Below, piece after piece: positions 52,685-60,743 of a stretch of DNA of 64,000 nt. Positions within the stretch are counted from its first letter, which is position 1, and each line of letters begins with the position of its first letter. The stretch is taken from positions 900,133 to 964,132 of the forward strand of contig NZ_BAABKM010000002.1 of the NCBI RefSeq assembly GCF_039543825.1, in the 5' to 3' direction. A program made the position numbers and the translations under genes. The stretch comes from Nocardioides conyzicola. GTDB lineage: Bacteria; Actinomycetota; Actinomycetes; Propionibacteriales; Nocardioidaceae. Below the pieces are notes generated by a model. The model saw only the letters and a program-made list of their open reading frames with translations. It had not been told where the DNA came from and made no database searches.

Positions 52685-53583
52685 TCACCGGACTTCAGCT
52701 CGCGATCCTCGCCGGCGGAATGGTCGGCCTCGGACTGTGCCTCCTGGTGGCCCGTCTGCTGCCCGCGGAGCCAGATCTCGCCGACTCGCTGGAGCGCGTG
52801 TCGACGACGCGCGCCCGGTCGAACGAACGGGTCCTTGAGGGACAGAGCGGAAAGGAACGTCTCGGGCTGTGGGGGCTCCGCGTGCTCCCGCCCGGGCTGT
52901 GGGCACGCACCCCGACCCGCGAGCTCGCCCTCCTGCGGATCCCGATCGCACAGTTCTACGGCGAGAAGCTCACGTTCGCGGGACTAGGGCTCCTCATCCC
53001 CCCGTCCCTGACGCTGCTGTTCAACATCCTCGGCCTCGGCATCCCGCTCCAGATCCCGGCGCTCGCCTCACTGGTGCTCGCAGTCGTCATGTTCTTCATC
53101 CCGAACTACAACGCCGTCGACGATGCCCGCAAGGCACGCGTCGAGTTCGCCCGTGCGCTCGGCGCGTACATCGACCTGGTCGCCCTCGAACGGCACAACG
53201 GCATCGGCGCCCGACAGGCCATGGAGGCAGCAGCCGGAGTCGGCGACTCCTGGGTCTTCACCCGCCTCTCCGAAGAGCTGACTCGCTCGCGATGGTCCGG
53301 ACTGCCGCCCTGGGATGCGCTGCACACCTTGGCGACAGAGCTCGGACTGCCTGAGCTCGACGACTTCGCTGACATCATGCGGCTCTCCGGAGAGGAAGGA
53401 GCAAGCGTGTACGCCACCCTGCGGGCTCGGTCGGCGGCGATGCGTGCGGCGATGCTCAACGATGAGATCGCGCAGGCCAACGCCGTCGGTGAGCGCATGA
53501 CGATCCCCGGCTCGCTGCTCGGCGTCATCTTCATGGCGCTCCTAGTGACCCCTTCACTGCTTCGCATGCTCACCAGCGCCTAA
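52681..53583 (+). CDS. TadC-like type II secretion system F-family protein
   Basis: A 300-aa second platform protein. It has an N-terminal helix (QLAILAGGMVGLGLCLLVAR), a hydrophobic pair (LLIPPSLTLLFNILGLGIPL and ALASLVLAVVMFFIPNYNAV), a T2SSF domain (GAYIDLVALERHNGIGARQA) and a C-terminal helix (IPGSLLGVIFMALLVTPSLL). It starts inside the tadB-like stop. Together with the ATPase it forms the motor part of the Tad apparatus. Confidence 0.87.
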   Translation: MITGLQLAILAGGMVGLGLCLLVARLLPAEPDLADSLERVSTTRARSNERVLEGQSGKERLGLWGLRVLPPGLWARTPTRELALLRIPIAQFYGEKLTFAGLGLLIPPSLTLLFNILGLGIPLQIPALASLVLAVVMFFIPNYNAVDDARKARVEFARALGAYIDLVALERHNGIGARQAMEAAAGVGDSWVFTRLSEELTRSRWSGLPPWDALHTLATELGLPELDDFADIMRLSGEEGASVYATLRARSAAMRAAMLNDEIAQANAVGERMTIPGSLLGVIFMALLVTPSLLRMLTSA

Positions 53584-53655
53584 CACCCGAACAGCAAGCC
53601 CTCAACCTCTACTCGATCGCACCCATCCAGAACGGAAACCATCAGGAGGAATCCC

Positions 53656-53862
53656 ATGTTGAACCTGGAGTTGAAGGTCCTGGTCCTGCTGCAACTGGCA
53701 ACGCTCGCCATCGACGACGAAAGGCGCTCGACTCGGCGTGACGAGCGTGGTTCGGTCACTACCGAGTACGTGCTGTGGGCAGTCGCGGTGATCGCCATCG
53801 TCGGCATCGTCGTCGCCGCGGTCACGGCCTACGTCCAGGCACAGTCCGGCAAGATCAAGTAG
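53656..53862 (+). CDS. Flp-type pilin
   Basis: A 68-aa small pilin. The processing site reads RRDERGSVTTEYVLWAV: cleavage after Gly gives a mature protein with Glu at position 5 and Tyr at 6, the hallmark of Flp prepilins. A hydrophobic helix (VLWAVAVIAIVGIVVAAVTA) and a short C-terminus (YVQAQSGKIK) follow. The leader is long (about 34 residues). ATG 53656 has an AGGAGGA ribosome site. It is the probable major subunit; no prepilin peptidase gene was found in the window. Confidence 0.85.
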   Translation: MLNLELKVLVLLQLATLAIDDERRSTRRDERGSVTTEYVLWAVAVIAIVGIVVAAVTAYVQAQSGKIK

Positions 53863-53872
53863 CCGCTCCCCA

Positions 53873-54274
53873 ATGAGCAGGGAGCGAGACGAGCGGGGAT
53901 CGGCCTCGATCCAGCTCGTCATCCTCCTGCCTGCGCTGTTCGCGGTCCTGTTCGTAGGCATGCAAGCGGCGCTGTTCTACCACGCCCGCACGGTCGCCAT
54001 CGCCGCCGCCCAAGAAGGTGCCCGAGCGGCCGGCGCCGAGCACGGCCACGAGTCCGATGGAGTCCAAGCCGCCAACGACTTCATCGTCGAGGCCGGTGGT
54101 CACGACGTCCTCACCTCGACCTCATCGACCGCCAACCGCACCGCGACCCAGGCCACCGTCACCGTCAGCGGGTTCAGCCTCAGCGTGATCCCCGGTTGGC
54201 ACGTCCGGATCACCCAAAGCGCGACCGCCCCGGTCGAGCGACTGACCGCTCCCACCGCCGCGAGATCCCCATGA
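53873..54274 (+). CDS. TadE-like pseudopilin 1
   Basis: A 133-aa TadE-family protein. The processing-site motif RDERGSASIQLVILLPALFA has Gln where the usual Glu+5 would be. After the helix comes ALFYHARTVAIAAAQEGARA, the classic TadE segment. The end overlaps the next gene by 4 bases. It is probably a minor pseudopilin or assembly factor. Confidence 0.87.
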   Translation: MSRERDERGSASIQLVILLPALFAVLFVGMQAALFYHARTVAIAAAQEGARAAGAEHGHESDGVQAANDFIVEAGGHDVLTSTSSTANRTATQATVTVSGFSLSVIPGWHVRITQSATAPVERLTAPTAARSP

Positions 54275-54747
54275 GACGCCCATCGACGCGCCGCCCTTGG
54301 ATGGGACCCGGGATGGAACCCGTGAGGCAGCGAGACGAGCGCGGGTCCGCAGCGATCGAAGCAGTCATCGGCGTCCCGGCGTTCGGCCTCTTCATTGGCC
54401 TGATCATCCTCGGCGGCCGGACGGCCAGCACTCATGAGGCCCTGCAGTCCGCTGCTGCCGAAGGCGCGCGATCCGCCTCGATCGCCCGCGACGCACAGGA
54501 CGCCCAGGACCAGGCACGCCAGGCCGCGGTCGCCAGCGTCACCAACCAGAACCTCGGCTGCGCGGACGTCAAGGTCAGGGTCGACACAGGCGACTTCACC
54601 AAGCCCCCCGGCGTGCCCGGGACGGTCGAAGTCACCGTCTCGTGTCGTCTGGCGCTCGCGGATCTCGCCGTACCGGGAGTCCCGGGCTCCCGCATCATGC
54701 ACGCCACCATGTCGAGCCCCATCGACACCTGGCGGGAGACACCATGA
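54271..54747 (+). CDS. TadE-like pseudopilin 2
   Basis: A 158-aa TadE-family protein from ATG 54271 inside the previous stop. The motif RQRDERGSAAIEAVIGVPAF keeps Glu at mature position 5, followed by a helix and ALQSAAAEGARSASIARDAQ. Two cysteines (QNLGCADVKV, VTVSCRLALADL) may form a disulfide. It overlaps the next gene by 4 bases. Confidence 0.87.
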   Translation: MRRPSTRRPWMGPGMEPVRQRDERGSAAIEAVIGVPAFGLFIGLIILGGRTASTHEALQSAAAEGARSASIARDAQDAQDQARQAAVASVTNQNLGCADVKVRVDTGDFTKPPGVPGTVEVTVSCRLALADLAVPGVPGSRIMHATMSSPIDTWRETP

Positions 54748-55193
54748 CCACAACCCGCACCGGGCGAACAGGCGAGGCCGGACGCGATGAACGCGGCTCC
54801 ATCACGGTCTGGATGGCGCTGGCGAGCTTCGCGATGATCTTCCTGGTCGGCCTGGCCGTCGATCTCGGAGGACAGGTCCACACTCACGAGCGGGCCCACG
54901 ACGTCGCCGCTCAAGCGGCCCGCGCCGGCGGCGAAGAGGTCGACAGCAGCACCGCTGTCCAAGGTCACGCGTTGAGCATCAATCCCGCAGCAGCGAGAGC
55001 GGCCGCCCAGCGCTACCTCGACGCTGCCGGGGCGAGCGGGACCGTGACCATCACTGGCGGCAACACCCTCCGGGTGACTGTCCGCGACACCTACGACCCG
55101 CAGTTCCTCGGACTGATCGGGATCAACCATCTCGCCGTCACGGGCACGGCAACGGCCCAGCTCATTCGCACCCTCGGAGGTAGCGAGCGATGA
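54744..55193 (+). CDS. TadE/TadG-like pilus-associated protein
   Basis: A 149-aa membrane protein with processing-like motif GRDERGSITVWMALASFAMI and a following VGLAVDLGGQVHTHERAHDV segment, as in putative Flp-pilus-assembly (TadE/G-like) proteins. Mature position 5 is Trp, so cleavage by a prepilin peptidase is less certain. It overlaps both neighbours by 4 bases; the next gene is the LysM-BTAD protein. Confidence 0.82.
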   Translation: MTTTRTGRTGEAGRDERGSITVWMALASFAMIFLVGLAVDLGGQVHTHERAHDVAAQAARAGGEEVDSSTAVQGHALSINPAAARAAAQRYLDAAGASGTVTITGGNTLRVTVRDTYDPQFLGLIGINHLAVTGTATAQLIRTLGGSER

Positions 55194-58100
55194 CCATCCC
55201 TACCCACCAACCCAGCCGTCGTCCCCGCCGCATTCCCCACCGAGATTCGCGGTTGCTAGGACTCGCGGCCACCGTCTCCCTGGTCGCCTTCGTGGCTGGC
55301 GTTCCCGTCCTGCTGCTGACGATCGCGTCCGTTCCAGATCCGTCCGCGTTCTCCTGGTCGCGACTCACCGCCCCCGACGACGGAACCCTGGCACTGCAAG
55401 TCCTGACCTATGTCTGCTGGGCGGCCTGGGCGATCTTCACCTGTCAGCTTGTCGCAGCGATCCTCTCCCAGATCCGAGGAATCCGTGCACCACGGCTACC
55501 CGGACTCGTCTTCCCTCAGCTGGCCGCCGACCGTCTCGTCGCGGCCGCCGCACTCCTCTTCGTGGCCGTGCCGGCCACCACCGCGCTCCTGCCGACCCCA
55601 CATGCCGACGCCTCCCCGACCCAGACGGCAGGGCGAGCACCACAGCCAACGACAGCATCAGCAATCGGGGCAGCAGTAGGGCTGCCGCAAGCAGCGCACA
55701 CCCCGACCTCCGCTACGGCTTCCCCGACCCTCAACGCTCAGCAGAGCTCCGCGCACATGCTGCCTGCGAGCCCGACTCCGCGCATCGAGTCGTACACCGT
55801 CAAGCGGGGTGACAGCCTGTGGCGGATCGCGGAGGACCGGCTCGGCGACGGCGCCCGCTACGTCGAGCTCGTCGAGCTCAACCGGACCGTTCTCGGCGAC
55901 CGCCCCGACTTCTTGATCCCAGGCACCTCGCTCAGGGTCCCGACGACCGAGCCTCCACCCACAGATCCTTCGGCCAAAGTCGAGACCTCGCACGCGTACG
56001 TCGTCAGGCCGGGCGACACGCTCACGCAGATCGCCGCGGCCGAGCTCGGTGAACCCGGCGCCTACCCGACGATCTTCGAAGCCTCGCGCGACACCGTCCA
56101 GCCTGATGGCCGCCGTCTGACCGATCCGGATCTGATCTACACAGGTTGGACGCTGACAATCCCCGACCGCCCCGAATCCCGCGTCGGGTCAGACGAGCAT
56201 CCCCAGCCACGGCATGGCAATGCACCGCAGCGCGCCCCGCGGCCGCCATTCGTCCCTGGACCGCACACCGACGCCACGTCACCCGAGACGCCGCCCGAGA
56301 CCGCGCCGCGCGAGACCTTGCCCGCCGATCCGCCGACCGCCGGCACTCCCGGACACACCAGCTCCGCGGACGAGTCCGACGCCCAGGCGTCCCAACATCT
56401 GACGTCGATCGAGGACACCCCACCCAGCCACGACATCGCCCCGCCGTCCTGGATGCTCCCAGGACTGGCCGGCGCGGGGTCGGTCCTCGGCGGTGCTCTG
56501 TGGCTGGTGTTGCGCGCGCAGCGGCGCACCCAGCTACGCCACCGACGGCCCGGCACGATCGTCGCACCGCCGCCGCCGGAGCTGATCCCTGCCGAGAGGA
56601 CCGCCTGCGCAACCGCTTCGGTGATCGCACCGCGCGTCGACGCACTCGACACGGCGCTGCGCCTGCTTCCGGGTCACCTTCACCTGCTGGTCGCGACGAT
56701 CGGCGACGGTGCGATCTGCTTGATCCTGCGAGAGCCGGCCGAGCTGCCGGAGCCGTGGAGCGGCGCCGGCACCGAATGGCAGATCAGGATCGTCGACGTT
56801 CCCGAGCCACCGTCCGACTCCTTCCCGCCGTACCCGCTCCTGGTGAGCATCGGGCAGGACACGGACGGGGAGTTCGTGTTCCTCAACCTCGAGGAGCTGC
56901 GGACCATCACGGTCTCCGGCGATCTCGACAGGACGCAGGCTCTCGCACGCCACATCGCCGCGGAGATCGCAGTCAACCCGTGGGCGAGCGTCACCACCGT
57001 CGATCTCCTCGGCTTCGGAGCCGACCTGGCGTCGTTCAACCTCGGCCGCGTCCGCACCCACCCCGTCGGAGACACCGCGTTCATCGGCGACCTCACGCGC
57101 GGCCTGGCCGCGATCACCGCACCATCCGACCCCGATGACTTCTCCGTCGCGATCATCGCGGACACGGATGGACCAGCCGCCGATCTCGACCAGCTCGCCC
57201 GGGCGATCCAGTCCATCCCGGGCCGCTCCTCCGCGGCGCTCATCGAGCTAGCCGCCAACCCGCGACCCGACGGTGCTCACCTGGAGGTCACCGCCGACGG
57301 ACTGCTGTGCGAGGCGCGTCTCGGCGTGGAGGTCATCGCCGCCGGTTTGAGTGAGGACGAGGCGCGAGCCTGCGCGCTGCTGCTGGACCTCACACTCGAC
57401 CAGTCCATGATCCCCGTCCCAACATCGACCTCAGAGCCGGCACAGGTCCCCGGGGCACTAGTCGGCGTCGAGGCAGTCTGCGATCTGGGTGGTGCGCTAC
57501 TCAAGGATCTGACCCGGCCCCGCGACGAACACCATGAGGGCCCTGCCGACGAGAGGTCCCTGCTCCCGCTCGAAGCGCACGTGTACGCCGACGCCGCAGC
57601 GACCACGATCGAGGACGTCGAAGTCCTCGCACCACGGGCGACCCCACAGGCCAAGGCCGCAGTGGAGGCCGTGGACCCGGACCTCGACGAGGATCTGGCC
57701 CGATGGGAGTCCCCCACCATCGCGTCGGCCAAGCTGACCCTCCTTGGCCCCGTGGGCGCCCGCACCACCGGGGACGCGAAGACGACAGCCCATCGCCGAC
57801 CGTTCTACGTCGAGCTACTGGCCTACCTCGCACTCCATCCACGCGGGGCCACCGCCGCCGAGATCGCCGACGCCTTCGGTCTCAAGCCCGACCGGGTCCG
57901 AGTCGACATGAGCCAGCTGCGCCGCTGGCTAGGCAACGATCCCCGTACCGGCGACCCCTACCTGCCCAGGGCCACGCCCCAGACGGGGCCCGCGACGGGC
58001 CCTGTCGCCGGCGCCGACACCGCGGCCGTCTACCGGGTCCATGGCGTCCTGTCCGACCTCGACCTGTTTCGCCGTCTCCGCGCGCGCGGACAGAGCCGCG

Positions 58101-58534
58101 GCGCACCGGGCATCAACGACCTGGTCTCCGCATTGCGCCTGGTCACCGGTGAGCCGTTCACGCACCTGCGCGAGGACCACTGGAACTGGCTGCTCGACGG
58201 CGACCGGTGGGACCACGTCATGAGCGCCGCCATCGTCGACGTCGGCCACATCGTCACCACCCATGCGCTCGCCAACGAGGATCCCGAGCTGGCGCTATGG
58301 GCGGCCCAGATCGCCTACCGCGCCTCGCCCTACGACGAGGTCGCCCAACTCGACATCATCGCGACTGAGAAGGCGCACGGCGACAACGACCAGGCCGATG
58401 CAGATCTCGACCAGAAGATCCTCGACCGGCGCGACGACCACATGCCGCCCATCGACATCCCGGCCCGCAGCAGCCAGGTCCTCGGACATAAGCACTGGAC
58501 CAGCCGCGAAACCCGCCCCCGCCGAACCGGCTGA
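55190..58534 (+). CDS. LysM-transmembrane-BTAD fusion protein
   Basis: An 1114-aa multidomain membrane protein. There are three N-terminal hydrophobic segments (near residues 25-45, 65-90 and 112-128). A Thr/Pro linker leads to two LysM peptidoglycan-binding domains (about 199-248, SYTVKRGDSLWRIAEDRLGD; and 267-320, YVVRPGDTLTQIAAAELGE). Another Pro-rich linker precedes a helix near 419-440 (LAGAGSVLGGALWLVLRAQR). A long cytoplasmic part ends in an AfsR/SARP-like winged helix (AEIADAFGLKPDRVRVDMSQ) and BTAD repeat region (about 880-1080). It probably senses cell-wall state and transmits it inside; its coupling to the pilus operon points to control of assembly or expression. Confidence 0.9.
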   Translation: MTIPTHQPSRRPRRIPHRDSRLLGLAATVSLVAFVAGVPVLLLTIASVPDPSAFSWSRLTAPDDGTLALQVLTYVCWAAWAIFTCQLVAAILSQIRGIRAPRLPGLVFPQLAADRLVAAAALLFVAVPATTALLPTPHADASPTQTAGRAPQPTTASAIGAAVGLPQAAHTPTSATASPTLNAQQSSAHMLPASPTPRIESYTVKRGDSLWRIAEDRLGDGARYVELVELNRTVLGDRPDFLIPGTSLRVPTTEPPPTDPSAKVETSHAYVVRPGDTLTQIAAAELGEPGAYPTIFEASRDTVQPDGRRLTDPDLIYTGWTLTIPDRPESRVGSDEHPQPRHGNAPQRAPRPPFVPGPHTDATSPETPPETAPRETLPADPPTAGTPGHTSSADESDAQASQHLTSIEDTPPSHDIAPPSWMLPGLAGAGSVLGGALWLVLRAQRRTQLRHRRPGTIVAPPPPELIPAERTACATASVIAPRVDALDTALRLLPGHLHLLVATIGDGAICLILREPAELPEPWSGAGTEWQIRIVDVPEPPSDSFPPYPLLVSIGQDTDGEFVFLNLEELRTITVSGDLDRTQALARHIAAEIAVNPWASVTTVDLLGFGADLASFNLGRVRTHPVGDTAFIGDLTRGLAAITAPSDPDDFSVAIIADTDGPAADLDQLARAIQSIPGRSSAALIELAANPRPDGAHLEVTADGLLCEARLGVEVIAAGLSEDEARACALLLDLTLDQSMIPVPTSTSEPAQVPGALVGVEAVCDLGGALLKDLTRPRDEHHEGPADERSLLPLEAHVYADAAATTIEDVEVLAPRATPQAKAAVEAVDPDLDEDLARWESPTIASAKLTLLGPVGARTTGDAKTTAHRRPFYVELLAYLALHPRGATAAEIADAFGLKPDRVRVDMSQLRRWLGNDPRTGDPYLPRATPQTGPATGPVAGADTAAVYRVHGVLSDLDLFRRLRARGQSRGAPGINDLVSALRLVTGEPFTHLREDHWNWLLDGDRWDHVMSAAIVDVGHIVTTHALANEDPELALWAAQIAYRASPYDEVAQLDIIATEKAHGDNDQADADLDQKILDRRDDHMPPIDIPARSSQVLGHKHWTSRETRPRRTG

Positions 58535-58543
58535 CCGGCCGGC

Positions 58544-58559
58544 GCCCCGAAGGTGGGGC
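58544..58559 (+). terminator. GC-rich hairpin after the Tad/LysM-BTAD operon
   Basis: GCCCC-GAAGGT-GGGGC lies 10 bases after the LysM-BTAD stop, followed by CCCCGCCC rather than T residues. It lies between this operon and the convergent broken gene at 58595-58880. Confidence 0.45.
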
Positions 58560-58594
58560 CCCGCCCTCGGCAACACCGCACGCGAGGCGGGCCG

Positions 58595-58880
58595 TTAGCG
58601 CCATGGGCCGTTGTTCCAGACGTTGATGTCGCTCTTGGCCGGGCGAAGCACCGACGCAGGCAACCACGCCTGCTGGATCGAGTCGCGCAGGCGGGTTGTC
58701 CAGCCAGATGACCCAGGCATGCCAGCGTGCTCCGTCACGCTGCCAGTCGAGGATCAACCCCGGCGCGGGCGGCGGGTAGTTGCCCGGCCCGAATCGCACC
58801 CAGCAATGCCGCCAGCGACCGGGCTGCGGCCACGCGTCGCGCTTCGGCGGATTCGAGGACACGAGCTCATCTTGCCCCAC
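58595..58880 (-). pseudogene. Frameshifted small conserved mobile-element protein
   Basis: From GTG 58880 the frame reads RWRHCWVRFGPGNYPPPAPG and LILDWQRDGARWHAWVIWLD, then loses sense and runs on into the LysM-BTAD gene. Shifting by one base after about WVIWLDN restores a sensible end: TRLRDSIQQAWLPASVLRPA then KSDINVWNNGPWR and a stop at 58597-58595. The joined product of about 95 aa has the layout of small actinobacterial element proteins ending in a WLPA..LRP motif (recalled, not searched). A one-base indel, real or a sequencing error, is the simplest explanation. Confidence 0.6.
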
Positions 58881-58906
58881 GCTCGAACATGTGTTCGACT
58901 ACGGTC

Positions 58907-59146
58907 ATGGGATCGACACCCAAGCTGACACCCGGGGAGCGGCAGTACATGGCCGGGTACGACGAAGGTCGGACCCTGGCCCTGCGGACCGGCTCATCCG
59001 CAGCTGGCCACCACTGGCTCGCCGTGCATCGCGACGCCGACAGTGACCGCACTGCCTTCATCGCCGGCTACGAATGGGCACTGTGGGACTACGAGGACGC
59101 CAACGGGCTGACCCACGCTCCCGACAAGGACCGAGCCGTCGGGTGA
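58907..59146 (+). CDS. Small hypothetical protein
   Basis: A 79-aa soluble protein from ATG 58907 (another in-frame ATG lies at 58889). The sequence GERQYMAGYDEGRTLALRTG and RTAFIAGYEWALWDYEDANG looks helical and protein-like, with two similar GY(D/E) segments. No family is recognised. It lies between the broken gene and the repeat region, in element DNA. Confidence 0.5.
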   Translation: MGSTPKLTPGERQYMAGYDEGRTLALRTGSSAAGHHWLAVHRDADSDRTAFIAGYEWALWDYEDANGLTHAPDKDRAVG

Positions 59147-59260
59147 GGGGGAGAACCCAGCCCGGAATGCACTGAACCACGCCAACCGGCGAGTGCTCAA
59201 TGCTCGGAGAGCTCCCGGGAGGGGTTTACGCGGAGCCAGGCAAGCCCTCGGCTGAACTTT

Positions 59261-59327
59261 AGGGGGAACGCCCTCTGACCTGGGAAAACGCAACGTTCCC
59301 CCCAGCGTTCCCCCCAACGTTCCCCCT
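59261..59327. repeat. Iteron-like 12-bp repeats upstream of the primase-polymerase
   Basis: Three tandem 12-mers, AACGTTCCCCCC (59292), AGCGTTCCCCCC (59304) and AACGTTCCCCCT (59316-59327), abut exactly. A tenth-base-length inverted copy AGGGGGAACG lies at 59261-59270. Such repeats ahead of a replication gene resemble iterons of a replication origin or of rep autoregulation. The role is inferred. Confidence 0.65.
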
Positions 59328-59331
59328 GCTT

Positions 59332-59350
59332 GTTACCGAATTCTGGTAAC
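59332..59350. promoter_or_regulatory. Palindrome GTTACC-N7-GGTAAC before the primase-polymerase
   Basis: Perfect 6-bp arms, AT-rich centre (GAATTCT), starting 5 bases after the last 12-bp repeat. It may be an operator or part of the origin. Confidence 0.5.
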
Positions 59351-59357
59351 ACCCACA

Positions 59358-59372
59358 CGTCAGTGTCTGACG
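59358..59372. promoter_or_regulatory. Palindrome CGTCAG-TGT-CTGACG at the primase-polymerase start
   Basis: Perfect 6-bp arms with a 3-base centre, ending one base before ATG 59374 where a ribosome site should be. It could hide or regulate translation, or bind a repressor. Confidence 0.5.
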
Positions 59373-59373
59373 C

Positions 59374-60321
59374 ATGCTCGATCCAGAGAACCCGATTCCC
59401 GAGTGGACCCCCTCGACGATGCAGCGGGTGGCCGCCGAGCCGACCCTGGCGGCTGCCGCGATCCGCTACGCGAATCTCGGGATCCCGATCTTCCCGTGCG
59501 TGCCGGGCGGCAAGCAGCCGTTGACTCCGAACGGGTTCCACGACGCCACATCGTCGGCCCGCGTCGTCCACGGCTGGTGGCAGCGCACCCCCCTAGCGAA
59601 CATCGGTCTGCCGACCGGTGCAGGTGCCGGCGTGGTCGTGGTCGATGTCGATGTTCATCACGGCGGCAGCGGGTTCGCTCCGTTCGAGCGCGCTCGAGCT
59701 CGGGGGCTCGCGGAGGGTTGGGGGTGGATGGTTCGCACACCCTCCGGCGGAATCCACGCCTACTACCCAAGCGCGCCCGCCCTGGTGCAGCGCTCCTGGC
59801 AGGTTCCCTCGGCCCACGTCGACTTTCGGGGCGACGGCGGCTACATCATCGCTCCACCCTCACTGATCACCGTGGACGGTGCGCCGACGGTGTACGAGGT
59901 GATCGCGACCGCACCCAGGCATCCCGTGCCGCTCGACGCGACCGGACTGCGAGGGTTCCTCGAGCCTCCTCGCCGCTCTTCCCTGGCCGCGTCGCCGGGC
60001 GTGACTTCGGGCCTCCCGACGGCCGGCTGTCGGCCCGAGGCGCTGGCACGCGTGGTCGCTCTGGCTCCCGAAGGGGGTCGTAACCGGGCGCTGTTCTGGG
60101 CCTCATGCCGCATGGCCGAGGACCGCGACCAGACACTGCAAAGCGCGCGGGCGCACCTGATCCCGGCAGCTCAGCATGCCGGGCTTCCTGATCAGGAGAT
60201 CGAGTCGACGATTGGCTCGGCCTTCCGGATCGCCTCCCGGCTCAGCCCGGCCGCTCGCAGTGGGAGCCGCCTTGGCCCTACCGCTTCGAGCATCCGGTCG
60301 AGTGAGGCGGCGCAGCTGTGA
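59374..60321 (+). CDS. Bifunctional DNA primase/polymerase (Prim-Pol domain)
   Basis: A 315-aa archaeo-eukaryotic-type primase domain protein (PF09250), used for replication by plasmids and integrative elements. Family parts are AAIRYANLGIPIFPCVPGGK, GWWQRTPLANIGLPTGAGAG, the catalytic acidic pair in VVVVDVDVHHGG, the conserved RTPSGGIHAYYP and VDFRGDGGYIIAPPS. No helicase domain is attached, so a separate helicase is expected. It starts right behind a repeat and palindrome cluster, which supports a replication module. The next gene overlaps its stop (GTGA). Confidence 0.92.
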   Translation: MLDPENPIPEWTPSTMQRVAAEPTLAAAAIRYANLGIPIFPCVPGGKQPLTPNGFHDATSSARVVHGWWQRTPLANIGLPTGAGAGVVVVDVDVHHGGSGFAPFERARARGLAEGWGWMVRTPSGGIHAYYPSAPALVQRSWQVPSAHVDFRGDGGYIIAPPSLITVDGAPTVYEVIATAPRHPVPLDATGLRGFLEPPRRSSLAASPGVTSGLPTAGCRPEALARVVALAPEGGRNRALFWASCRMAEDRDQTLQSARAHLIPAAQHAGLPDQEIESTIGSAFRIASRLSPAARSGSRLGPTASSIRSSEAAQL

Positions 60322-60743
60322 ACACCGATGTCGAGTACCGACGCCACCTCCCTCCACACGGCCAGCGACCACTCACACCAGGTTTGCCCGTCGACTCCGC
60401 CCAGGACGTCGAAGCAGCAGCCAGGTACCTGGCCGAGCGCCGCGACCCGTCCCTCGCGCCGACCACGGGCGCGCGGTCACCCGGGGTCGCGGGAGTCACC
60501 TGGGTCAGGCCGACCGAGATGGCCGCCTACGCCGCGCCGGTCCTCGGGCGCGGGATCGATCTGCAGGCCGATCTGATCCGGCGGGCGCGGCGCGGTCCAA
60601 CCAGAAGTGCCAGGGCACTCCCCCGTCTCCTGACGCACTCCACGCGAGCGATTGCGCAATCACCATCAGTCCCACCGTCAGCCCCGCCATCGACCCCGCT
60701 ACCGACGCCGCCGGTTGCCCACGAGGAAGGACCATTGCTATGA
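60318..60743 (+). CDS. Hypothetical protein of the replication/partition cluster
   Basis: A 141-aa basic, Pro-rich protein from GTG 60318 inside the primase stop. The middle part TWVRPTEMAAYAAPVLGRGI and DLQADLIRRARR looks conserved-like; the C-terminus is a low-complexity Ser/Pro stretch. The stop overlaps the next start (ATGA at 60740). A role in DNA binding or element maintenance is only suggested by context. Confidence 0.65.
   Translation: MNTDVEYRRHLPPHGQRPLTPGLPVDSAQDVEAAARYLAERRDPSLAPTTGARSPGVAGVTWVRPTEMAAYAAPVLGRGIDLQADLIRRARRGPTRSARALPRLLTHSTRAIAQSPSVPPSAPPSTPLPTPPVAHEEGPLL

Noticed and set aside
58595..58880. Programmed ribosomal frameshift in the broken small gene
   Set aside because: No slippery heptamer or downstream structure was recognised at the shift. 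A simple indel or sequencing error explains it better.
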